Shown here one piece after another: positions 57,131 through 64,000 of a stretch of 64,000 bases of DNA (positions are counted from its first letter, which is position 1; the number at the start of each line of letters is the position of its first letter). Origin of the DNA: Mycobacterium sp. 1081908.1 (GTDB taxonomy: Bacteria > Actinomycetota > Actinomycetes > Mycobacteriales > Mycobacteriaceae); NCBI RefSeq assembly GCF_001673535.1, contig NZ_LZLY01000160.1, positions 1 to 64,000 on the forward strand, written 5' to 3'. The notes under the pieces are model-generated. The model was given only the letters and a program-made list of their open reading frames with translations. It ran no database searches and was not told the DNA's origin. The translations under genes were made by a program, and so were the position numbers.

Positions 57131-59983
57131 ATGACCAACGAGTCCGCTACGTCCAAGACAGGCGCCGGCGCCTTTTGGGCGCTGGGCCGCGCCGCCGTGC
57201 GCGCGCCCTGGCTCATGATTGCCGCCTGGGCAGCCGTGGTGGCGGTGCTGGCCGTGGCATTCCCCCCGCTGACCAAGGTGGTCGAAGGCCAGACCGTGCA
57301 ACCGTTGCCGCCCAAGGCGATGGCCGCGGCCGAGCAGATGGCCAAGGACTTCGGGGAATCCGCGCAGAACGTCCTGATCGTCGTGCTCACCGACGATCGC
57401 GGACTGCAGCCGGCCGACCAGGACGCCTACCGCAGGCTGGCCGCGACCTTGCGCGACGACGCCCGCGATGTGACCGGCGTGCAGGACGTCGTTACCACGC
57501 CCGCCCTGCGCCCGCTACTGGTCAGCGCGGACAACAAGGCGTTCTACCTCGCGGTGATGCTGCGCGCGCCCGCCGGATCTCCCGAGTCATCGCAGGCGTA
57601 CCAACGGATCACGGACACGGTCAAACGCTCCACCGGGGGCGCCCCGCTGACGGCGGACGTGACCGGGCAGGCCGCCATGGTCGGCGACATGTCGCTGGTC
57701 ACCGCCCGCGACTTGCACACCACCGAGATCGTCACCGCGTTGTTCGTGCTGGTCATCCTGCTGGTGATCTACCGGCGGCCCGTGACCGTGTTGCTGCCGT
57801 TGATCACCATCGGGGTCTCGGTGGCGTCCGCCCAGGGTGTGGTCTCCGCGCTGGCTCAGGTCGGGCTCGGCATCTCCGCGCTGACGATCGGGTTGATGAC
57901 GGCCATGATCTTCGGCGCCGGCACCGACTACGCCGTCTTCCTGATCAGCCGCTACCACGAGTACATCCGGTCCGGCGTTGACTCCGACCTGGCCGTGCGA
58001 AAAGCGCTGAGTTCCATCGGGGAGGTCATCGCGGGCTCGGCGGCCACCGTGGCCGTCACCTTCCTCGGGATGGTGTTCACCCGCCTGCCCGCATTCACGA
58101 GCATCGGCCCGGCGCTTGCGATCTCGATCGCCATCGCGTTCCTCGCCGCCGTCACGCTGTTGCCGGCCGTCCTCGTGCTGGCCGGCCGGCGCGGGTGGGT
58201 GGCGCCGCGTCCGCCGCTGACCGGCCGCCTGTGGCAGCGTTCCGCGGTTCACCTGGTTCGCCGACCGAAAGCGCATCTGCTGGTAAGCCTTTCGGTGTTG
58301 ATCGCGCTGGCCGGCTGCGCGGCCTTCCTGCGCCCCACCTTCAACGACCGCCTGCAGCTGCCCCGCTCGGCGCCGAGCAACGTCGGCTTTACCGCGATGG
58401 AGAACCACTTTTCGACGAGCGCCCTGCTCCCGGAATACATCTACGTCCGCTCGCCCCGCGACCTGAGGACGTCGCGCGCCCTGGCCGACCTGGACCAGAT
58501 GGCGCAACGCGTATCCCAGTTGCCCAACATCGCCGCGGTGCGCGGCATCACGCGGCCCGACGGCCAGCCGCTCGATCAGGCCAAGCTCAGCTCCCAGGCC
58601 GGAGCGGTCGGTTCCAAGCTTGAAGACGCCTCGACGCAAATCAACGACCGGACCGGTGACCTCGACGCGCTGACCCGTGGGGCCGACCAACTCGCGACCA
58701 GCCTCGCTCAGGTTCGGGACCAAATCCGCGGCGCCAGCGGGCCAATGACCCAACTCGCCGCGACGCTGAGCCAGGCCCAGCAGCAGCTCGGCGCGGCGGC
58801 CAACCTGATGGACAGCGTGCGCGGGCTCGCCACCGGGTCCGTGTCCACGCTCACCAACGCCGTCACCGCCGCGGGGTTCGCCGCACCGCCCGCGGCACAA
58901 GGCGTCGAGGCGATCGTTCAGAGCCTGACCGCGGCCCTGGCGACGGCATCCAACAGCCTGCGGGCGGCCGGTGGCGACACCGCCGGCATGTCACAGAAGA
59001 TCGCCGGCCTGCAGGCGGCCGCCGACCAGCTGGCCGACGGCAGCCGGCGGCTGGCGGACGGCGTGAGGGCGCTCGTGGACCAGACCAAGCGGATGGGCAC
59101 CGGAATGAACCAGGCGGCCGACCTGCTGCTGTCGATGAAGCGCGACGCCACAGGGCAATCCATGGCGGGCATGTACATCCCACCGCAGGTGCTGAGCTCG
59201 AACGACTTCAAGAACGCTGCCAAGCTGTTCATCTCGCCCGATGGGCACTCGGCGCGCTACCTGGTCGAAACGAAGTTCGACCCGTTCAGCACGGCCGCGA
59301 TGGATCAGGTCGCATCGATCCTCGAGACGGCGCGCGGCGCGCAGCCCAACACCTCACTCTCGGACGCGTCGATATCGATGGTCGGGACGACGGCGATGTA
59401 CAGCGCGATTCGCGGCTACTACGACCACGACGTTCGCCTGATCGTGGCCATGACGCTGCTTATCGTCTTCGTCATCCTCATCCTGTTGCTGCGCGCGGTC
59501 GTGGCGCCGCTGTATCTCATTGCCTCCGTGGTGATCTCGTTCCTCTCGGCGGTCGGCGTGGGGGTGGTCTTCTTCCAGTTCGTGCTCCACCAGCCGATCT
59601 ACTGGAACGTGCAGGCGACGGCGTTCATCGTGCTGGTCGCCGTTGGGGCGGACTACAACCTGCTGCTGATCACGCGAATCCGTGAAGAGTCGCGCACGGG
59701 CGTGCGCTCGGGGATCATCCGGGCGGTCCGTTCGACGGGCGGCGTCATCACCTCGGCGGGCATCATCTTCGCCGCGTCGATGTCCGGCCTGCTTTTCGGC
59801 AGCCTCTCGACCATGGTGCAGACCGGATTCATCATCGGCATGGGCATCTTGATCGACACCTTCGTGGTTCGCACCGTCACGGTGCCGGCCCTGGCGGCGA
59901 TGGTCGGAAAGGCGAACTGGTGGCCTGCCCGCGGCGCCGGGACTGCGCACAGATCGCGGTTGGCCCGCCAGATCGCGCGCTGA
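57131..59983 (+). CDS. MmpL family RND transporter
   Basis: 950 aa. RND permease of the mycobacterial MmpL type with about 12 membrane segments. Proton-relay motifs: MIFGAGTDYAVFLISRYHEYIRSG in the first half and LVAVGADYNLLLITRIREESRTG in the second. Periplasmic domains lie at about residues 50-190 and 420-700, the latter with a long coiled-coil-like helix (QINDRTGDLDALTRGADQLATSLAQVRDQI and on). It exports lipids to the cell envelope. It follows three acyltransferases, so the product of this locus is probably its cargo. ATG 57131; converges with the two-component genes, 21 bases apart. Confidence 0.93.
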   Translation: MTNESATSKTGAGAFWALGRAAVRAPWLMIAAWAAVVAVLAVAFPPLTKVVEGQTVQPLPPKAMAAAEQMAKDFGESAQNVLIVVLTDDRGLQPADQDAYRRLAATLRDDARDVTGVQDVVTTPALRPLLVSADNKAFYLAVMLRAPAGSPESSQAYQRITDTVKRSTGGAPLTADVTGQAAMVGDMSLVTARDLHTTEIVTALFVLVILLVIYRRPVTVLLPLITIGVSVASAQGVVSALAQVGLGISALTIGLMTAMIFGAGTDYAVFLISRYHEYIRSGVDSDLAVRKALSSIGEVIAGSAATVAVTFLGMVFTRLPAFTSIGPALAISIAIAFLAAVTLLPAVLVLAGRRGWVAPRPPLTGRLWQRSAVHLVRRPKAHLLVSLSVLIALAGCAAFLRPTFNDRLQLPRSAPSNVGFTAMENHFSTSALLPEYIYVRSPRDLRTSRALADLDQMAQRVSQLPNIAAVRGITRPDGQPLDQAKLSSQAGAVGSKLEDASTQINDRTGDLDALTRGADQLATSLAQVRDQIRGASGPMTQLAATLSQAQQQLGAAANLMDSVRGLATGSVSTLTNAVTAAGFAAPPAAQGVEAIVQSLTAALATASNSLRAAGGDTAGMSQKIAGLQAAADQLADGSRRLADGVRALVDQTKRMGTGMNQAADLLLSMKRDATGQSMAGMYIPPQVLSSNDFKNAAKLFISPDGHSARYLVETKFDPFSTAAMDQVASILETARGAQPNTSLSDASISMVGTTAMYSAIRGYYDHDVRLIVAMTLLIVFVILILLLRAVVAPLYLIASVVISFLSAVGVGVVFFQFVLHQPIYWNVQATAFIVLVAVGADYNLLLITRIREESRTGVRSGIIRAVRSTGGVITSAGIIFAASMSGLLFGSLSTMVQTGFIIGMGILIDTFVVRTVTVPALAAMVGKANWWPARGAGTAHRSRLARQIAR

Positions 59984-60004
59984 GCGCAGTCTCGGCGAGA
60001 CCCG

Positions 60005-60682
60005 TCAGCGGCGGGTGGGCCGCTTGTCCTGCGCCGCGAACTCCTGCTCGGGCCGGCCGGTCGTGCCGTACCGCAACCCGACCGAGACGTCGCCGGTGGT
60101 GGCTAGGGCCGCCAGATACCGTTGGGCGGTCGCCCGCGATATCCCGATCGCGGCGGACACTTCGGCGGCCGACATGGGTTTCTCCGCTGTGCGCAAGGCT
60201 TGCAGCACAAGCTGTTTGGTGGACGAGGCCGCGATGGTGGGCGGCGTCGCGGGTGCGATCCGGGGACGCAGCGCATCCAGCGCGGCGTCCACGTCGCTTG
60301 AACTCAGGCTGGGGCTCGCCAGGATCTTGCGGTAGCGCGCGTAGCCGGCCAACCGCGCGGCCAGCTCGGTCGTCGCGAACGGCTTGACGAGGTAGCTCAG
60401 CGCCCCCGCCGACATCGCGTCGCGGATGGTGGCCGCCTCGGTCGCCGCCGTCAACACCATGCTGTCCCCGCGCAATTCGCGGACGAAGTCGATCCCGGAG
60501 CCGTCGGGCAGGTACACGTCGACCAGCGCGAGGTCGACGGCGGGGGCGCCCCGCGCGGCCTCGAGGGTGTTCACGGTGGCGGTCACCGCGAATCCCGGCA
60601 GCGTGTTGACGACCTCGGCATGCAGGTTGGCGACGCGGAAGTCGTCGTCGACTACGAGCACCGTCAGGTCTGCGTCGCCCAT
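60005..60682 (-). CDS. CitB/DcuR-type response regulator
   Basis: 225 aa. Receiver domain with acidic VDDD (11-14), phosphoacceptor Asp55 (LALVDVYLPDGSG) and Lys in LVKPFA at about 103. The C-terminal HTH (AEVSAAIGISRATAQRYLAALATTGDVSVGLRYG) is of the DcuR/CitB group. ATG 60682 overlaps the kinase gene by 19 bases. It is convergent with mmpL and likely acts on the acyltransferase-MmpL region, since the kinase promoter carries the element core. Confidence 0.92.
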   Translation of the reverse strand: MGDADLTVLVVDDDFRVANLHAEVVNTLPGFAVTATVNTLEAARGAPAVDLALVDVYLPDGSGIDFVRELRGDSMVLTAATEAATIRDAMSAGALSYLVKPFATTELAARLAGYARYRKILASPSLSSSDVDAALDALRPRIAPATPPTIAASSTKQLVLQALRTAEKPMSAAEVSAAIGISRATAQRYLAALATTGDVSVGLRYGTTGRPEQEFAAQDKRPTRR

Positions 60683-62349
60683 TGCGCCTCCTCAACCATC
60701 ACGCCCGGGAGCCGGGCGATGAATTCCGCACCGCGCAGCGGCAGCTCCGGATTGCCGGGGCTGGCCAGCCACAGGTCACCACCGAGGGCGCGGCTGATCT
60801 GCCGCGACAACGCGAGCCCGATGCCCCGCCCACCCGGTATGCCGGAGTTCGGCTTGGTCGACGTGCCCTCGGTGAAAAGGTGCTCGACGAACTCGGGCGC
60901 GACGCCGTCGCCGCTGTCGGCGACCGTGATGTGCAGCGTCGTACCCTCTTGCAGCAGCTCGACTTCCACCTGTTTGGTGGCGTTGTCGCTCGTGCGGGCC
61001 GCGTCGATGGCGTTGTCGAGCAGGTTGCCGACGACGGTGGTGACGTCCACCGGCAGCACGAGCCGCCCCGACACCCAAGTGTTTTCGCCGATCGTCAGTG
61101 TCACGCCGGCTTCGCGGGCCGCGGCGCCCTTGGCCGCCAGGAACGCCTGCAGGTAGGCGTCGCGGATGGCGTCGATGCCGGGCAGCGCGGATCCCAGCGG
61201 GCCCGACCCGAGGAGCTCCTCCAGATATTGCAGCCCCTCCTCGACGTGACCGCCGTGCAACAGCCCGGTCAGCAGGTGCAGGCGGTTGGCGAACTCGTGG
61301 CGTTGCGCGCGCAGCACCGTGCTCATCACCTGCACCGCGTCGAGCTGGCGGGTCAGCGACTCGACGTCGGTTCGATCCCGCACCACCAAAACGGTTCCCA
61401 GCGGGCGTCCTTCGCGCGATACCGGCCGCGCCGAAACCACGACGATCCGCTCGCCGACCGTCGCCAACGTGGGGGTGGTATCGGACGCGTTGAGCACGTC
61501 GAGCACCCGCGGGGTCAACCCGATCTCGCCGACTGGCCGGCCCGTTTCACTGCCGATCTCGAGCAGCCGGCATGCCTCGTCGTTGACGAAGGTCGTCCGC
61601 CCGGCCGTGTCGGTCGCGAGCACACCCTCGCCGATGCCCTGCAAGACCGCCGCCTGGCTGCGCACCAATTCGGTGATCTCGGCCGGCCGCAAACCCAGTG
61701 TCAGCCCCCGCCACCGGCGGGCCAGCAGCAGCGAGCCGGCGACCGAGATCAGTAGGAGGGCACCACCCATCGCGCCCAGCACGACCAGGTTCTTCGAAAA
61801 CTGCTCATCGAAAGCCTTGGTGGAGAGGCCGACGATGACGACCCCCAGCACCCGATCGGAACCCGGCTCGAACACCGGGACTTTCGCGACGATCGCGCGG
61901 CCGAGAACCGTGTCGTCATGCGAGGTCATCTCGTGCCCGGCCAGCGGCGGTGCGATGTCGGCCTGGACGGGAAGGCCCAACCTGTCGCGTTGGGGATCCG
62001 CGACCCTGATGCCGCTCGCGTTGGCTATGACGACGAACGCCACATGGGTGCGTTGTTGGACCCGGGTTGCAACGCCCTGGATCGGACCCGTGGCAAGTTC
62101 GCCGATCAGTTCCGGGCTCGGGGTGAGCGGGCCGTTGTCGTACCGAGCGATGTTGGTGACCACGGTGGGGGATGAGGCCACCACGCGGGCGATATCGGTG
62201 GCGTGGACGTGGTATTGGCTGTCGAGGCGGGCCCGGTTGAAAACGGCGAACAACACGAAGGCGATGATCAAGGTCAGCGTCACGACAAAGAGTTGCAGCA
62301 CCAACACCTGCGTGGCGAGTCGCAAGTCGATGCGGCCCCTGGCGGCCAT
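60664..62349 (-). CDS. CitA/DcuS-type sensor histidine kinase
   Basis: 561 aa. TM1 about residues 15-38, periplasmic sCACHE-like sensor (about 40-185), TM2 about 188-210, PAS domain (about 230-330), then the H-box QRHEFANRLHLLTGLLHGG with phosphorylatable His351, N-box LDNAIDAA and G-box GIPGGRGIGLALSRQI. The H-box HEFANRLH and PAS layout are the CitA/DcuS family, sensors of C4-dicarboxylates or citrate. ATG 62349. Its promoter region has the 17-bp core shared with elements A and B. Confidence 0.93.
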   Translation of the reverse strand: MAARGRIDLRLATQVLVLQLFVVTLTLIIAFVLFAVFNRARLDSQYHVHATDIARVVASSPTVVTNIARYDNGPLTPSPELIGELATGPIQGVATRVQQRTHVAFVVIANASGIRVADPQRDRLGLPVQADIAPPLAGHEMTSHDDTVLGRAIVAKVPVFEPGSDRVLGVVIVGLSTKAFDEQFSKNLVVLGAMGGALLLISVAGSLLLARRWRGLTLGLRPAEITELVRSQAAVLQGIGEGVLATDTAGRTTFVNDEACRLLEIGSETGRPVGEIGLTPRVLDVLNASDTTPTLATVGERIVVVSARPVSREGRPLGTVLVVRDRTDVESLTRQLDAVQVMSTVLRAQRHEFANRLHLLTGLLHGGHVEEGLQYLEELLGSGPLGSALPGIDAIRDAYLQAFLAAKGAAAREAGVTLTIGENTWVSGRLVLPVDVTTVVGNLLDNAIDAARTSDNATKQVEVELLQEGTTLHITVADSGDGVAPEFVEHLFTEGTSTKPNSGIPGGRGIGLALSRQISRALGGDLWLASPGNPELPLRGAEFIARLPGVMVEEAQWATQT

Positions 62350-62373
62350 GGAAGGACCCTACCGCGCGAGTGA

Positions 62374-62390
62374 GCACAATGCGCGAAAGT
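62374..62390. promoter_or_regulatory. Element core C, third copy of the 17-bp core motif
   Basis: GCACAATGCGCGAAAGT matches the core of element A at 15 of 17 positions. It lies between the divergent kinase (start 62349) and epimerase (start 62434) genes. Only the core is conserved, so similarity beyond 17 bases is not visible. Confidence 0.55.
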
Positions 62391-62433
62391 CGGTCGGCGT
62401 CTGCACCCCGTGGCGCTCACCTACTATCAGCGG

Positions 62434-63336
62434 ATGCGCGGATCCAAGATCCTGATCACCGGCCCGACCGGTCAACTGGCCACGCCCATCGCCCTGGCGC
62501 TGGCGCCCGACAACGAGGTGTGGGGCGTCGCCCGCTTCACCAATCCCGCGGCGCGCGAAGGCCTCGAAAAAGCCGGTGTCCGGTGCGAGACAGTCGACCT
62601 GGCGGCCGGGGACTTCACGGGTCTCCCAGACGATTTCGAGTACGTCCTGAACCTGGCGGTTGCCAAGAGCGGGGACTGGGACACCGACCTCGGCGCCAAC
62701 GCCGAGTCGGTCGGCCTGCTGATGGCCCACTGCCGCGGCGCGAAGGCCTTCCTGCACTGCTCCTCGGCCGCCGTGTACGACCCGCCCGGCGACGAGCCGC
62801 GCACCGAACGGGCCGCCCTGGGCGACAACCACAAGTTTCTGTTCCCCACGTACTCCATCTCCAAGGTCGCCGGGGAGGTCGTCGCCCGATCGATGGCGCG
62901 CATCCTCGACGTGCCCACCGTCATCGCCCGCCTCAACGTCCCGTACGGGAACAACGGCGGCTGGCCGTTCTACCACATGGAGATGATTCTGGCCGGTATC
63001 CCGATCCCGGTGCCGCCCGGCGGTCCGGCCCAGTACAACCCGATCCACGAGGACGACATCATCGCGACGCTGCCGAAGCTGCTCGACGCGGCGTCGGTGC
63101 CGGCGACCACGGTCAACTGGTGCGGCGACCAGACCGTCAGCCTGCAGGAGTGGTGCGGCTACCTCGGCTCGCTGGTGGGCAAGGAGCCCGTTTTCACCGA
63201 GGACGCGCACGCGCTGCGGGGCAATCCCACCGACCTGACCCGCATGCACGAGCTCATCGGCGGCACGGCGGTCGACTGGCAGGACGGGATGCGCCGGCTG
63301 GCGGCGAAGTTCCACCCCGAGCTGGTCAGCGCGTAG
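62434..63336 (+). CDS. NAD-dependent epimerase/dehydratase family protein
   Basis: 300 aa. Extended SDR: TGPTGQLATPIALAL (nucleotide site), NLAVAKSGDWDTDLGANAES, the catalytic pair SSAAVYDPPGDEPRTERAALGDN...YSISK. Such proteins modify sugars or lipid carbonyls. No clear Shine-Dalgarno was found; ATG 62434 places the Rossmann motif next to the start, while GTG 62410 would add 8 residues. Divergent from the kinase gene. Confidence 0.88.
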   Translation: MRGSKILITGPTGQLATPIALALAPDNEVWGVARFTNPAAREGLEKAGVRCETVDLAAGDFTGLPDDFEYVLNLAVAKSGDWDTDLGANAESVGLLMAHCRGAKAFLHCSSAAVYDPPGDEPRTERAALGDNHKFLFPTYSISKVAGEVVARSMARILDVPTVIARLNVPYGNNGGWPFYHMEMILAGIPIPVPPGGPAQYNPIHEDDIIATLPKLLDAASVPATTVNWCGDQTVSLQEWCGYLGSLVGKEPVFTEDAHALRGNPTDLTRMHELIGGTAVDWQDGMRRLAAKFHPELVSA

Positions 63337-63353
63337 ACGTTAGCGGGCCCCGA

Positions 63354-63851
63354 TCAAATGGCCGGCAGGGCCGCAAAGTCGTTGCGCGCGAAGCGCTTCG
63401 CCGCGCCCGGCAACTTGTACGTCGCGAAGTGCCGCACGCCCCAGAGCTTTTTCAGCGTCGGCTTGAGGGCCGCCGGATGCGGAATGCCAACGACGAACAG
63501 CTTTTTGACGCGATCCGGCCCGAGCGCGGCCGCGCCGTAGGCGGCCGACGCGCCCCAGTCGTGCCCGATGACGACGGCCTCGCGCGCGCCGAGCGCTTCG
63601 ATCAGCGCGAGCGGATCGCCCGCCAACGTTTCTTGGTCGGCGTCCCCGGCGGGGATCGCGCTGGGATGGTATCCGCGCATGTACGGGCTGACGGCGCGGT
63701 AGCCCTGGGCGGCCAGCCGCGGGCGCAGATCGTCCCAGGTGTGCGGGGTGTCCGGGAACCCGTGCAGCGAGAGGACGAGCGGCCCGGAGCCGTCCTCCAG
63801 ATAGGCGAATCTCAGCGCGTGGGCTTCGACGAAGTGGATCTCATCGGCCAT
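63354..63851 (-). pseudogene. Truncated alpha/beta-hydrolase (epoxide hydrolase-like)
   Basis: 165 aa from ATG 63851: oxyanion SLHGFPDTPHTWDDL, nucleophile elbow VVIGHDWGASAAYGAAA with the Asp of epoxide/haloalkane hydrolases. Family members are about 280-300 aa. Here the frame stops at NDFAALPAI, soon after the first cap helices, so the second catalytic acid and the His are missing. The 17 bases to the convergent epimerase gene leave no room for them. Very likely a remnant, inactive. Confidence 0.75.
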
Positions 63852-63862
63852 GGCTGGGGACG

Positions 63863-64000
63863 TTACGCCCCATTCGATTTCGGCGTCACGAGGCGGGACG
63901 CGGCCTCGACGGCGGCGGCGCGCCGCTCGGCGATGACGCCCGCGTCCGTGGTGGCCGCCGCGGGGTCGGGCCAGTGCGCCCACGCCAGGGCGATCGCAAA
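63863..64000 (-). CDS. C-terminal end of an unidentified protein (truncated by window edge)
   Basis: 45 visible residues from the right edge to TAA at 63863: FAIALAWAHWPDPAAATTDA, then an Ala/Arg-rich helix (IAERRAAAVEAASRL) and the end VTPKSNGA. Almost every codon ends in G or C, unlike a random frame, so this is probably the real 3' end of a gene transcribed leftward, 11 bases before the truncated hydrolase. Function not determinable. Confidence 0.6.
   Translation of the reverse strand, partial: FAIALAWAHWPDPAAATTDAGVIAERRAAAVEAASRLVTPKSNGA

Noticed and set aside
1..64000. CRISPR array, tRNA or rRNA genes, insertion sequences
   Set aside because: No regularly spaced direct repeats, cloverleaf-like or transposase-like sequences were seen by reading, but a dedicated scan was not possible.

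Overview
The window is chromosomal DNA of a Mycobacterium, most likely a slow-growing non-tuberculous species related to the M. avium complex. The evidence is high G+C, GTG/TTG starts, dense 4-nt start/stop overlaps, mycobacterial families (13E12/DUF222, FadD31-type acyl-AMP ligase, PapA, MmpL, DUF4333) and, from memory of the M. tuberculosis (Mtb) map, gene order resembling Rv1895-Rv1932. No tRNA, rRNA, CRISPR array, insertion sequence or prophage was seen. No gene-free stretch exceeds 300 bases.

Layout. 1-4.2 kb: 3' part of a 13E12-type HNH gene, then a Baeyer-Villiger monooxygenase and a zinc alcohol dehydrogenase. 4.2-15 kb: Rv1896c-Rv1907c-like block (methyltransferase, dtd, thiamine-binding-like protein, macro domain, a collagen-like ORF, LipJ cyclase, cinA, nanT, holin-like membrane protein, crotonase, aao, two small proteins). 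katG-furA, which follow in Mtb, are not here. 15-22 kb: SRPBCC, nitroreductase and AhpD-like genes, an AMP-ligase sandwiched between two paralogous unknown genes, and a TetR-controlled divergent locus. 22-29 kb: lipase, LppC-like lipoprotein, fadB5, an ArsR/AHSA1 pair divergent from a metallo-hydrolase, a truncated Rv1914c-like gene and an unsplit 762-aa isocitrate lyase. 29-37 kb: small exported proteins, a luciferase-like monooxygenase, a beta-lactamase-fold lipoprotein, and an amidase coupled to an AtoE-type transporter. 37-41 kb: a five-gene run (two SDRs, DUF899, ECF sigma factor, DinB-like protein) behind a terminator-like hairpin. 41-51 kb: fadD31, SDR with a KstR-like site, an F420-type reductase, a four-gene ArsR operon under a perfect 34-bp palindrome, DJ-1 and GlxA-type genes, tpx. 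51-63 kb: flavin monooxygenase, PapA-like acyltransferase, two tandem acyltransferases, MmpL transporter and a CitA/CitB-type two-component system. 63-64 kb: epimerase, a truncated hydrolase and a partial gene.

The most interesting unit is 52.6-62.4 kb. It has three HxxxDG acyltransferases and an MmpL exporter but no polyketide synthase. A duplicated 87-bp element (68/87 identical by hand count) precedes both papA and mmpL, and its 17-bp core recurs upstream of the adjacent sensor kinase. I infer a self-contained acyl-lipid assembly and export locus that may be controlled by its own two-component system.
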